Part shown: in pieces, positions 35,124 to 44,166 of the stretch | Layout of the letters: the number at the start of each line of letters is the position of its first letter | Position numbering within the stretch: position 1 is the stretch's first letter | Source: Amazonocrinis nigriterrae CENA67 | GTDB taxonomy: Bacteria; Cyanobacteriota; Cyanobacteriia; Cyanobacteriales; Nostocaceae | Direction: 5' to 3' | Assembly: GCF_016056305.1 (NCBI RefSeq) | Contig: NZ_JAECZC010000003.1 | Coordinates: 138,184 to 189,158 of the forward strand | DNA length: 50,975 nt | Translations under genes and position numbers: made by a program | Notes under the pieces: model-generated | Databases searched by the model: none | What the model was told of the DNA's origin: nothing | What the model saw: only the letters and a program-made list of their open reading frames with translations

Positions 35124-35280
35124 AGGGGTGAGGGAGTTGAGGGAGATGAGGGAGATGAGGGAGATGAGGGAGTGGGAGAGTAAAAATTTTGAACCTTTGA
35201 AAGTGGAACTTGAGCCTTTGAGGCTAAAGCTTCTATTTATAAGCCTTACTCATCCTCCTCATCCCCCCTCATCTCCCTAA
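35124..35280. repeat. G-rich/C-rich composite short-repeat pair
   Basis: GAGGGAGAT 9-mers at about 35124-35180 are followed by a spacer and by complementary CCTCATCC-type runs at about 35250-35280, so the two ends can pair. It fills the gap between the HlyD gene and the exporter gene. The same composite, without the same spacer, lies inside the exporter gene. Confidence 0.7.
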
Positions 35281-35317
35281 TTTCTAAATATTTTTATGAA
35301 CGTAACTCAGTATAAAT

Positions 35318-38300
35318 ATGATGTTGTGGCGAAATCTGCACAGTCTATTGGGGCACAAAGGCAAGCGATGCCGTACTCCCACACTACTGCAAATGGAAAT
35401 AGTAGAATGTGGTGCTGCTGCTTTGGGAATTATTCTAGGTTACTACAATCGCATCGTGCCACTTACAGAACTCCGGCAAGCGTGCGGCGTATCCCGTGAT
35501 GGGGTTAGCGCCTTGAACATCCTAAAAGCCGCCAGAAACTACGGACTTACCGCCAAGAGTTTTAAGACCAACTTAGCTGCACTGTCACAGATCAAATGTC
35601 CCTTCATTGTATTTTGGAATTTTAATCATTTCTTGGTAGTAGAAGGATTTGGCAAACAGCGAGTTTATCTCAATGATCCCGCAAGCGGAAGACGCACCGT
35701 CTCTTTAGAAGAATTCAGCGGTGCTTACACTGGTGTGGTACTAGTTCTAGAACCTGGGACAGAGTTCCAGCCAGGAGGACGCAAACCCAGCACTATCTTA
35801 GCTTTATGGTCAAGGCTACGAGGCTCTGTTGGTGCATTGATTTACTGTGTGCTGGCAGGATTTTTGTTAGTAATTCCTGGTCTAGCCATACCTGCATTCT
35901 CACAAGTATTTGTAGACAACATATTAATTCAACGTCGGGATGAATGGCTGCGTCCGCTAATTTTAGGGATGATTTTCACCGCCGTACTCAATGGATTTTT
36001 AACACTGCTACAGTTGCAGTTTTTGCGCCAGTTGAAAATCAAACTGTCTGTAGGCATGAAAAGTAAGTTTCTGTGGCATATTTTACGCCTACCCGTCAGT
36101 TTTTACGACCAGCGATTTGCTGGGGAAATCAGTAGCCGTGTACAACTCAACGATAGTATAGCCAACCTACTTTCCGGTAAATTAGCTACCACAGCGATCG
36201 CAGCAGTTTCAGTATTATTTTATGTAATGGTGATGCTGCAATATGATGTAGTGCTGACCTCAATTGCGATCGCTTTTGTCGCCATCAACCTCACTGCTTT
36301 ACAGTGGGTAAGAGGGCAGCGCGTAAATGCTAACACCAAACAGATTCAAGAATATGGCAAAGTCAGCGGCGTAGCAATTTCTGGTCTTCAGAGCATGGAG
36401 ACATTAAAAGCATCAGGGTTAGAGTCAGATTTCTTTTCTCGTTGGGCGGGTTACTATGCCAAAGCCATCAATACACGCCAAGAATTAGAGCAAAGCAACC
36501 AAACACTAGGAATTTTACCAAGCTTTTTGTCTGCGATCGCTTCCATGCTCATCTTAGCTGTGGGTGGGTTGCGAGTCATGGATGGAGCTATGAGCATCGG
36601 GATGTTAGTAGCCTTTCAAGGGATGATGCAAAGATTCCTCCAGCCAGTAACTAATCTCGTCAACCTGGGAAGTGAGTTACAAGAGATGGAAGGAAATCTC
36701 AACCGTCTCGATGATGTTTTGCGTAATCCTATTGATCCGCAGTTGGAGATGGGGAGATGGGGAGATGGGGAGATGGGGAGATGGGGAGCAGGGGAGCAGG
36801 GGAGCAGGGGAGCAGGGGAAGTAAGAAATTACAAATTTATCTCCTCATCCCCCTCATCCCCCTCATCCCCCTCATCCCTTCATCTCCACCTCCCGCCCAA
36901 ACTCCAGGGGTATGTGGAATTACGCAATGTGACGTTTGGCTATAGCCGCGTTGCGCCGCCGCTGATTGAAAACTTTAATCTCTCGCTCAAGCCTGGACAG
37001 CGAGTTGCTTTAGTGGGTGGAAGTGGTTCTGGTAAGTCTACCATTGCTAAACTTTTGTGTGGGCTTTATGAACCTTGGGAGGGGGAAATTTGCTTTGACG
37101 GTAAACCCAGAGAGGAAATTCCTCGCCAGGTACTAGCCAATTCGATCTCTGCTGTAGAACAAGATATTTTGTTGTTTGGTGGTAGCGTCAGAGACAATTT
37201 GACACTTTGGGATACTACAATACCAGAAAGCCATCTCGTCCGAGCTTGTCAAGATGCAGCCCTCCACGATGTTATTCTATCACTACCAGGTGGCTATAAT
37301 GCTGACCTCTTGGAAGGTGCAACCAATTTGAGTGGTGGTCAACGACAGCGGTTAGAAATTGCCCGTGCTTTGGTGAATAATCCTACCATCGTCATCATGG
37401 ATGAAGCCACCAGTGCCTTAGACCCTGAAACAGAAAAAACTGTCACTCGTAATTTGCGCCTGCGCGGTTGTAGCTGCATCATCGTAGCCCATCGACTCTC
37501 AACTATCCGAGATTGTGATGAAATTATTGTCTTGGATCGCGGCAAGATAGCCCAACGGGGGACTCATGAAGAATTACGGCAAGTTGAGGGGCCGTATTTG
37601 CAATTGATACGCAGTGAGGAGGCGGGGGAGCAGCAAAGCAGGGGAGCAGAGGAGCAGGGGAGATGCAAAGATGAGGGGGATGAGGGAGTAAAGTCGGTAT
37701 CTTCTTTATCTTTGTTCAATTTTCCAGGTGAATGCTATAGTTTGAAGTCCAATGAGTCGCTACTGCTAGATGACCTGCAGACAATTTGGCTGGTCAAATC
37801 GGGTCAGTTGGGGCTATTTGCGATCGCACTCAATGATGGTGTTCCCCAAACAAGTCGCCGCTACTTATTCACTACCACAGCGGGACAAGCTATGTTTGCC
37901 ACTGCGCCAAGTCTCAAAGGCAAGCAGCATCAAATTTTAGCAATGTCCCTTGAAGATACAGAACTTGTCAAAGTATCCAGAGCAGACTTTAGCCGGTTGT
38001 TTGCTCATAGTGAAGTTGCGCCACACATAGAAAACTGGATTTGTCAACTAAGTACAGCACTTGCTGGCATCACTACACCAACGACAGCAAAATTACCTTT
38101 AGGAATCCGCCACTTTTCTTTAGCCAAAGACCAAATTTTCCAGCCGCATCAAGGCGATATATTGTGGGTGCAAATCTCCCAAGGGCGTGCTAAATGGATG
38201 GGGTTTGCGGAATTTTCCTTAACTTCTGCTTGTGGGATGTTGCCTTTGGCTGCAAATATGTGGTTTCAGGCAGATGACACAGTGGAGGTGAAAATTGCCA

Positions 38301-40630
38301 ACACGTCAGAAATCGAAAATATAGATTCGCTGTTGAATGGTTTGTCTCAACTACAAACTTATTTCCTCAACTGCATAGATTTGCTGCAACGTCAAGAGAT
38401 AAATGCAGAATTTTTGAGATTTCAGGCAAGGGAACGACTTGAACGTCAGGTGATGCGAGAGACTTTAACAGAACTAGCATCGGTATTGCCAAAACCCAAG
38501 CTAAATAGTAGTTCAGGATTCAGTACAAGTCTTTATTCCGGTCATCCTGATGAAACTTTACTTATGGCTGCGGGTGCTGTGGGTAAAGCGTTGGGGGTTG
38601 AAATTCGTCCTCCCGCTGCATCAGAAGATACCAAGCGAGTCAGAGATCCTGTGGAAGCGATCACTCGTGCTTCACGTATCCGTGTGCGGCGCATTCAGTT
38701 GCGAAATAACTGGTGGCAAAAGGATGGCGGCCCGATGTTGGCATACACGGTTGAGGGTAAGCTACCTGTGGCACTATTACCAATATCTCATACTCGCTAC
38801 GAACTTTACGCTCCCCAAAAACAGATTCGCATTCCTGTAGACGCCCGCATTGCAGAAGCGCTGGCGACTACCGCCTACGCATTTTATCGCCCTTTACCCA
38901 ATAAACAACTCAAAACATTAGATTTACTCAAGTTTGCAGTCCAAGGACATTACAAAGAACTGATTGTAATTTTGTTGACTGGAATTACCGTCAGTTTGTT
39001 AGGAATGCTCACACCTCAAGCCACAGGAATCCTCATCGACAAAGCTATCCCAGACGCTAATCGGGGGTTACTCAGTCAAATTGCCTTTGGTTTAGTAGCT
39101 GCTGCCTTTGGAGCAATGCTGTTTCAACTCGCCCAAGGGTTAGCTACCATCAGGCTGGAAACTTTTGCTGATTCCTCCACCCAAGCAGCCATTTGGGATC
39201 GATTGTTAAATTTGAAACCTAGCTTTTTTCGCTCTTTCTCAGTTGGTGACTTGAATTCTAGAGTCACAGCTATTAGTCAAATCCGCCAGAAACTTGGGAA
39301 TACAGTCTTAAAAACAATCTTCTCCAGTTTGTTCTCTCTACTCAATTTAGGATTATTATTCTCCTACAGTGTTTCCTTAGCTTTGGTTGCTTGTCTAGTG
39401 GCACTAGTAAATATTGCTGTCACTATCATCTCTGGTATTTTGATTGTCCGTAAAGTTCGCCCCCTACTAGAACGAGAAGGACAAATCTTTGGTGTGATGG
39501 TGCAGTTGATTAACGGAGTTTCTAAACTGCGAGTCGCCAAAGCTGAAGCCCGCGCCTTTGCCTACTGGGGTAAACAGTACACCCATCAATTGAAACTGAT
39601 GTTGAGTACCCAAAGTATTGAAGACAGCGTTGCAGTCATCAATCAGGTATTACCTGTGTTAACAACTGCTGCGTTGTTCTGGTTTGCTACTAGCTTAATT
39701 GCACAGCCTCAAACTCTGGGAGGAACTGGTTTATCAACTGGTACTTTTTTAGCGTTCAACGTTGCTTTTGGCACTTTCATTAACGGGGCAACCAGTTTGA
39801 GCAGTACAGTTGTGGAAGTTTTACAAGTTTTACCCTTGTGGCAACGGGCGCAACCAATTCTGCAAGCTGAACTAGAAGTAAATTCTGCTCAAGCAGATCC
39901 AGGTAAGCTATCAGGTAGATTACTTATAGACCACATCAGTTTTCGCTACCGTGATGATGGCCCCTTAACGCTAGATAATGTCAGTATCCATGCCCAACCA
40001 GGAGAATTTATTGCCATTGTCGGGCCTTCTGGTAGCGGTAAATCAACTTTATTAAGATTGCTTTTGGGGTTTGAATTACCCAAATCCGGCAGAATTTACT
40101 ACGACGGACAAGACTTAGCAACGTTGGATGTTCATGCTGTGCGTCGTCAATTGGGTGTGGTACTGCAAAATAGTCGGCTGATGTCAGCTTCTATTTTTGA
40201 GAACATTGCCAGCGGTGCAGCCTTGACGATGGAGGAAGCTTGGCAAGCAGCCCAGATGGCAGGTTTAGCAGATGATATTGCCGCCATGCCAATGGGGATG
40301 CATACAGTTGTCAGTGAGGGAGGTAGTAATCTTTCCGGTGGACAAAGACAGCGGTTATTAATTGCCAGGGCGTTGGTGTTGAAACCCAGGATTTTGCTTT
40401 TTGATGAGGCGACTAGTGCTTTAGATAATAGAACCCAGGCAATTGTTAGTCACAGCTTACAACAGATGAAGGTGACTAGGGTAGCGATCGCTCATCGACT
40501 CAGTACCATCCAAAATGCTGATCGAATTTACGTACTCGAAGGTGGCAAAGTAGTACAGCAAGGTAGTTTCTCTGAACTGGCAAATCAACCAGGGCTATTT
40601 GCACAGTTGATGAGGGGACAATTGCTCTAA
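35318..40630 (+). CDS. fused C39 peptidase-ABC exporter plus second ABC exporter (NHLM-type)
   Basis: Protein of 1770 residues. Residues 20-150: C39 peptidase with Cys31 (QMEIVECGAAALG), His104 (NFNHFLVVEGF) and Asp120 (NDPASG). 160-470: first membrane domain. 530-765: first ATPase (VGGSGSGKST at 567, LSGGQRQR at 671, IMDEATSALD). About 798-1190: the N-terminal region of an NHLM second exporter (SLLLDDLQTIWLVKSGQLGL). 1200-1530: second membrane domain. 1540-1770: second ATPase (VGPSGSGKST near 1568, LSGGQRQR near 1671). The known systems use two genes, ABC1 and ABC2; here they are one frame, joined at a G-rich repeat (766-795). Residues 477-520 are a repeat insertion. It should cut the double-glycine leader and export the core. 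Confidence 0.88.
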   Translation: MMLWRNLHSLLGHKGKRCRTPTLLQMEIVECGAAALGIILGYYNRIVPLTELRQACGVSRDGVSALNILKAARNYGLTAKSFKTNLAALSQIKCPFIVFWNFNHFLVVEGFGKQRVYLNDPASGRRTVSLEEFSGAYTGVVLVLEPGTEFQPGGRKPSTILALWSRLRGSVGALIYCVLAGFLLVIPGLAIPAFSQVFVDNILIQRRDEWLRPLILGMIFTAVLNGFLTLLQLQFLRQLKIKLSVGMKSKFLWHILRLPVSFYDQRFAGEISSRVQLNDSIANLLSGKLATTAIAAVSVLFYVMVMLQYDVVLTSIAIAFVAINLTALQWVRGQRVNANTKQIQEYGKVSGVAISGLQSMETLKASGLESDFFSRWAGYYAKAINTRQELEQSNQTLGILPSFLSAIASMLILAVGGLRVMDGAMSIGMLVAFQGMMQRFLQPVTNLVNLGSELQEMEGNLNRLDDVLRNPIDPQLEMGRWGDGEMGRWGAGEQGSRGAGEVRNYKFISSSPSSPSSPSSLHLHLPPKLQGYVELRNVTFGYSRVAPPLIENFNLSLKPGQRVALVGGSGSGKSTIAKLLCGLYEPWEGEICFDGKPREEIPRQVLANSISAVEQDILLFGGSVRDNLTLWDTTIPESHLVRACQDAALHDVILSLPGGYNADLLEGATNLSGGQRQRLEIARALVNNPTIVIMDEATSALDPETEKTVTRNLRLRGCSCIIVAHRLSTIRDCDEIIVLDRGKIAQRGTHEELRQVEGPYLQLIRSEEAGEQQSRGAEEQGRCKDEGDEGVKSVSSLSLFNFPGECYSLKSNESLLLDDLQTIWLVKSGQLGLFAIALNDGVPQTSRRYLFTTTAGQAMFATAPSLKGKQHQILAMSLEDTELVKVSRADFSRLFAHSEVAPHIENWICQLSTALAGITTPTTAKLPLGIRHFSLAKDQIFQPHQGDILWVQISQGRAKWMGFAEFSLTSACGMLPLAANMWFQADDTVEVKIANTSEIENIDSLLNGLSQLQTYFLNCIDLLQRQEINAEFLRFQARERLERQVMRETLTELASVLPKPKLNSSSGFSTSLYSGHPDETLLMAAGAVGKALGVEIRPPAASEDTKRVRDPVEAITRASRIRVRRIQLRNNWWQKDGGPMLAYTVEGKLPVALLPISHTRYELYAPQKQIRIPVDARIAEALATTAYAFYRPLPNKQLKTLDLLKFAVQGHYKELIVILLTGITVSLLGMLTPQATGILIDKAIPDANRGLLSQIAFGLVAAAFGAMLFQLAQGLATIRLETFADSSTQAAIWDRLLNLKPSFFRSFSVGDLNSRVTAISQIRQKLGNTVLKTIFSSLFSLLNLGLLFSYSVSLALVACLVALVNIAVTIISGILIVRKVRPLLEREGQIFGVMVQLINGVSKLRVAKAEARAFAYWGKQYTHQLKLMLSTQSIEDSVAVINQVLPVLTTAALFWFATSLIAQPQTLGGTGLSTGTFLAFNVAFGTFINGATSLSSTVVEVLQVLPLWQRAQPILQAELEVNSAQADPGKLSGRLLIDHISFRYRDDGPLTLDNVSIHAQPGEFIAIVGPSGSGKSTLLRLLLGFELPKSGRIYYDGQDLATLDVHAVRRQLGVVLQNSRLMSASIFENIASGAALTMEEAWQAAQMAGLADDIAAMPMGMHTVVSEGGSNLSGGQRQRLLIARALVLKPRILLFDEATSALDNRTQAIVSHSLQQMKVTRVAIAHRLSTIQNADRIYVLEGGKVVQQGSFSELANQPGLFAQLMRGQLL
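36745..36890. repeat. in-frame 8-mer/9-mer repeat insertion in the exporter gene
   Basis: Four GGGGAGAT units and four GGGGAGCA units (36745-36820) are followed by a short spacer and CCCCCTCAT units (36841-36880). They encode GRWGDGEM-like and SSPSSP repeats between the first membrane domain and its ATPase. The frame is kept throughout. Confidence 0.85.
37618..37690. repeat. G-rich repeat at the fusion junction of the two exporters
   Basis: GGGGAGCAG/GAGGGGGATGAGG units lie where the stop of the first exporter and the start of the second would be expected. They encode a Glu/Gly/Gln-rich linker (EEAGEQQSRGAEEQGR). Confidence 0.75.
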
Positions 40631-40688
40631 AAACAAGGGCTTGGTTAATTATGGACTCAAACCTAGAAGCAAATCATATTCTATTTGA

Positions 40689-40946
40689 TTAATTAGTCAT
40701 GTAAACTTCAGCTTCCCGTTCCAGATGCTCAATTTCTCTTTTCCACCGTTCAAGCTTGTTTTTTCGTTCTTGCAATTCATCTATGAAGTGCAATAGTCGA
40801 TATAGAATACAACCGTGCAGGATATGCTTGCTGGTGATGATATAAGCTGAGAATTGAGCAATTAAGTTGAATAGTAACGTACACGATGCTCGATTAGTTG
40901 CAGCAATGCTGATGCATGGTTTAACGCACATCCTTACATTTAACAT
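40689..40946 (-). CDS. possible small protein, 85 residues
   Basis: The C-terminal half (LLHFIDELQERKNKLERWKR then EIEHLEREAEVYMTN) is a charged helix with coiled-coil heptads and looks coding. The first 40 residues (MLNVRMCVKPCISIAATNRA) do not. It may be a gene with a later start or the tail of a broken one. Convergent with the exporter gene, no family recognised. Confidence 0.3.
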   Translation of the reverse strand: MLNVRMCVKPCISIAATNRASCTLLFNLIAQFSAYIITSKHILHGCILYRLLHFIDELQERKNKLERWKREIEHLEREAEVYMTN

Positions 40947-41266
40947 TAGTGATTTTACCCGTTACTCAGAAATCATTGCCGTTAATCCAACTGCGATATT
41001 ACCTTAACTTGAGTTCGGGATAAGCTCAAACCCTCATTACGCCGTTGCATTATTCTGGTATCTGTCAACGTCCTTAGGCCGTTTCAGCCATTCAAACTTA
41101 AATAAAGCTCCTTAACCCTAACTGACGTTACCTTAAATTACGCCTAGTTGATAAAAAGTGTCATTATATGCGACAGTAAAATCTATAACTTAGCGTCAAA
41201 ACCAAACGCAGACAGTAGTTTGAAATGTTGCGATTACCACCTTTTTCAGTATTCCTAGGCACAAAA
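40947..41266. other. gap upstream of the iron module
   Basis: No gene or strong repeat. The promoter of the iron module should lie here; I could not make a firm call of a Fur box by eye. Confidence 0.35.
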
Positions 41267-42310
41267 ATGATAAAATTTCGCTATATCTGTTTAACTGTTG
41301 CAACTGCGGCAATAATATCCTTGAGTGCCTGTAACAGCACACCAACCACAGAAAATCCCTCCGCACCAGCTGCTAACTCAAATCCCCAAGTCACAGAAGC
41401 AGCAAGTCATAACAGTAATAGTGGTCACGGTGGCAAAGCGAAAATTAACATTAATACTGCTATCTTGTCACAGTTGGATAAGTTTGAAGCTCAGCTAGGT
41501 GTTCCGGCTTTATCCAACAAAATTCAGGCGAATCGTCCCTACGGCAAACCAGAAGATTTAGTTACCAAAAAAGTCATTTCACAGGAACAGTTCGACCAAA
41601 TTAAAGATACAGTTACTACCCAGGAAGTAGTACTCACAGGTGAGGCTAAAGATGTTGACTACATGACTAAACTAGGTTTAATGAAGGGGCATCTTCTAGT
41701 AGCAAAAGAACTGCTGGATCAAAATCAGCCAAAACAAGCAGAACCTCACATTGGGCATCCTGTTGAGGAAATTTATGTTGATGTAGAAGACCAACTGAAT
41801 GAACGTAAAGTCAAAGAATTTAAGACAACTTTGGTAAGTTTGCAAGATTTAGTCAAATCTAATCCCAAAGATGCCAAAGTCAAGACTAATTTTACCTCTT
41901 CAGTGCAATCAGTTGATAATGCGATCGCAGTTTTGCCAGAAGCTCAACGCTCAAAACCCGGATTTGTGCTACAGGTGATTAACGGTTTGCTAGATGCAGC
42001 TAACTCAGAATATGGTGCTGCGATCGCAGATGGTAAAGTATCAGCAGCCATTGAATATCAAGACTCCCGTGGCTTTGTTGTCTACGCTGATGACTTATAT
42101 AAAGGCATTAAGAGCCAAGTAGCTCAACAAGATCCCGAAGCACACAAAGCTATTGAAACCAGTATGGCTGAACTGCTCAAGGTTTGGCCCTCTGCTATTC
42201 CCCCAGCTAAACCAGTTAAAACACCTGCTGAAGTTACTAAACTCATAAAAACCATTGAGGAAAACTCTCAAAAAGCAATTGATAAATCTAGCACTCAAGC
42301 CCAAAAATAA
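41267..42310 (+). CDS. lipoprotein with helix-hairpin-helix and EfeO-like C-terminal region
   Basis: From the ATG at 41267 (frame open to 41225) the protein has 347 residues. The signal peptide ends in a lipobox LSAC with Cys22. Residues 57-115 form a ComEA-like helix-hairpin-helix segment (KININTAILSQLDKF, GVPALSNKIQANRPYGKPED). The rest is helical with conserved acidic and His residues (GLMKGHLLVAKELL, EPHIGHPVEEIYVDVEDQL), reminiscent of imelysin/EfeO iron-uptake domains, though I am not certain. It lies first in a row with a ferritin-like protein and an FTR1 permease, which supports a role in periplasmic ferric or ferrous iron handling. Confidence 0.65.
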   Translation: MIKFRYICLTVATAAIISLSACNSTPTTENPSAPAANSNPQVTEAASHNSNSGHGGKAKININTAILSQLDKFEAQLGVPALSNKIQANRPYGKPEDLVTKKVISQEQFDQIKDTVTTQEVVLTGEAKDVDYMTKLGLMKGHLLVAKELLDQNQPKQAEPHIGHPVEEIYVDVEDQLNERKVKEFKTTLVSLQDLVKSNPKDAKVKTNFTSSVQSVDNAIAVLPEAQRSKPGFVLQVINGLLDAANSEYGAAIADGKVSAAIEYQDSRGFVVYADDLYKGIKSQVAQQDPEAHKAIETSMAELLKVWPSAIPPAKPVKTPAEVTKLIKTIEENSQKAIDKSSTQAQK

Positions 42311-42449
42311 CAATTTGAACTTAATGGGAAGTAAAGACTAGGAAGTTTAAAATTAGGAAATAATTAGGAGTTATGAGTTATGAATTCTTGACTTTTAATT
42401 TCTAACTCCTAATTCATAACGCTCCATTCGTGATTTGAGTTGACAACTG

Positions 42450-42884
42450 ATGCAAGAGCTTGACCAGAAAAAGACCGTTGACCTATTGAACGCCATCATG
42501 GAATTTGAACTAGCTGGAGTAGTACGCTACACACACTATTCCTTAATGGTAACTGGCCCTAATCGTATTCCGATTGTAGCTTTTTTCAAGGCGCAGGCGA
42601 GTGAGTCCTTACTCCATGCCCAACAAGTAGGAGAAATTCTTACAGGTTTAGATGGTCATCCTTCTTTGAAAATTGCACCAATGGAAGAAACTTACCAGCA
42701 CACAGTCAAGGATATCCTGGCAGAAAGCTTATCCCATGAAAAGAAAGCGTTGGATTTGTACAAAAGTTTATTAGATACTGTCAGTAATGCCAGCATCTAT
42801 CTAGAAGAATTCGCCCGTGGCATGATTGGTACTGAAGAGATGCATAATCTTGAATTGAAAAAGATGTTACGCGATTTTAGCTAA
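42450..42884 (+). CDS. ferritin-like (bacterioferritin-type) protein
   Basis: Protein of 144 residues forming a four-helix bundle with diiron-type ligands: Glu18/Glu20 in MEFELAGVVRYTHY, Glu52 and His56 in ASESLLHAQQVGE, Glu92 and His96-Glu97 in LAESLSHEKKAL, and Glu129-Glu130 with His132 in GTEEMHNLE. This is the bacterioferritin/DPS-like layout; it could store or oxidise iron in the cytoplasm. Bacterioferritin is usually nearer 155-160 residues, so this is a short member. It sits between the EfeO-like lipoprotein and the FTR1 permease. Confidence 0.75.
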   Translation: MQELDQKKTVDLLNAIMEFELAGVVRYTHYSLMVTGPNRIPIVAFFKAQASESLLHAQQVGEILTGLDGHPSLKIAPMEETYQHTVKDILAESLSHEKKALDLYKSLLDTVSNASIYLEEFARGMIGTEEMHNLELKKMLRDFS

Positions 42885-43197
42885 TAGTCATTAGTCATTA
42901 GTCAACAGTCAATAGTCAATAATAGGACTTACGCGCATTGTCATATTTTTTTCGTGTGGATTGTCAATGGTCAAAAGGAGCCAGTCGTGTGGGCGCCCAC
43001 GCGGCTGCCTCCCCGTTGTAGCAAGTGGCGTGGAAACCCCCAAGATCGAACTGACTCACCATTGACTCTTGACTATTGACTCCCATCGCAGAAAATATAT
43101 GTGCCAGTTGCGTAAGTCCTGAATAATTTAGACTTTCCACTGTTGACTGATGATTTTGAACTATTGACTTTGGACTATTGACTTTGGACTATTAACA
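42885..43197. repeat. repeat-filled gap in the iron module
   Basis: AGTCATT/AGTCAAT 7-mers (about 42888-42925), then a composite dispersed repeat (42975-43060), then TTGACTATTGACT-type 7-mers (about 43062-43195) right up to the FTR1 ATG. The 7-mers at both sides are the same kind, as though the composite repeat entered a tandem array. Confidence 0.65.
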
Positions 43198-44166
43198 ATG
43201 GACTTTAGTACTGCCTTACCTACTTTTTTTATTACACTCCGAGAAGGAGTAGAAGCTGCCCTGGTTGTGGGCATTGTGCTGGCTTTGTTGAAAAAAGCCA
43301 AACAATCTCGACTCAATGTTTGGGTATATGCTGGTGTCGGCGTTGGCATTATTGTCAGTGCTTTAATAGGAATATTATTCAGTTGGGGAACTCAAGCACT
43401 AAGCAAAGCTTATCCGCAATACGCGGGAGTAATTGAGCCAACGCTGGAAGGTACATTTAGTGTACTGGCGATCGCTATGCTCAGCTGGATGCTAATCTGG
43501 ATGACTAAACAAGCCAGATTTATGAAAGCACAAGTTGAAGGAGCTGTCACCAGCGCCTTAACACAAAATGGCAATGCTGGATGGGGTATTTTTAGCTTAA
43601 TTTTTATTGCCGTCCTGCGCGAAGGTTTTGAAACCGTTCTGTTTATTACTGGTAGTTTTCAACAAGGCTTTATCCCTGCGATCGGCGCTCTTGGCGGTGT
43701 TATCACAGCAGTAGCAATAGGTGTGCTTTTATTTAAATGGGGTATCAAAATCAACATCCGTCAATTTTTCCAAGTGATGGGAGTTTTATTGGTGTTGATT
43801 GTAGCTGGGTTAGTAGTAACAGCTTTGCAACGTTTTGACGAAGCAGTTGCTAGTGTTGCTCTCAGCAGTCGCGCCTCAGAAAGCCTTTGTTTCTACTACG
43901 AACGCTTCACCAAAATCCACTCTTGCATTTTAGGCCCAATGGTTTGGAATACTTCTAAAGTATTGCCTGATCATGAATTCCCTGGCATTGTTCTGAAAAC
44001 TTTGTTTGGCTACAGAGAAAATCTTTATCTTGTGCAAGCAATTGGATATGTAATCTTTTTACTCACCATTGGAGGATTATATTTCCGCAGTCTGGATAGT
44101 GGTTCTTCTCAAGATGCTAAAAAGATCCCAGCAACTCCAAAAACAATTAGAACTGCCAAAGATTAA
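43198..44166 (+). CDS. FTR1/EfeU-type iron permease
   Basis: Protein of 322 residues, about seven membrane helices. Both iron-binding REGxE motifs are present: LREGVEAALVVGI (Arg15-Glu19) and LREGFETVLFITG (Arg141-Glu145). This family moves Fe3+ through the plasma membrane, usually after oxidation of Fe2+ by a partner such as EfeB or a multicopper oxidase; no EfeB is here, but a multicopper oxidase lies 11.5 kb away. A long loop with two Cys (SESLCFYYERFTKIHSC) before the last helices is unusual and could bind metal or form a disulphide. The C-terminus is Lys-rich. Confidence 0.88.
   Translation: MDFSTALPTFFITLREGVEAALVVGIVLALLKKAKQSRLNVWVYAGVGVGIIVSALIGILFSWGTQALSKAYPQYAGVIEPTLEGTFSVLAIAMLSWMLIWMTKQARFMKAQVEGAVTSALTQNGNAGWGIFSLIFIAVLREGFETVLFITGSFQQGFIPAIGALGGVITAVAIGVLLFKWGIKINIRQFFQVMGVLLVLIVAGLVVTALQRFDEAVASVALSSRASESLCFYYERFTKIHSCILGPMVWNTSKVLPDHEFPGIVLKTLFGYRENLYLVQAIGYVIFLLTIGGLYFRSLDSGSSQDAKKIPATPKTIRTAKD

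Noticed and set aside
36745-36890. Regular repeats that might suggest a CRISPR array
   Set aside because: Units are 8-9 bases without spacers and are translated within an ABC exporter; no cas genes in the window.
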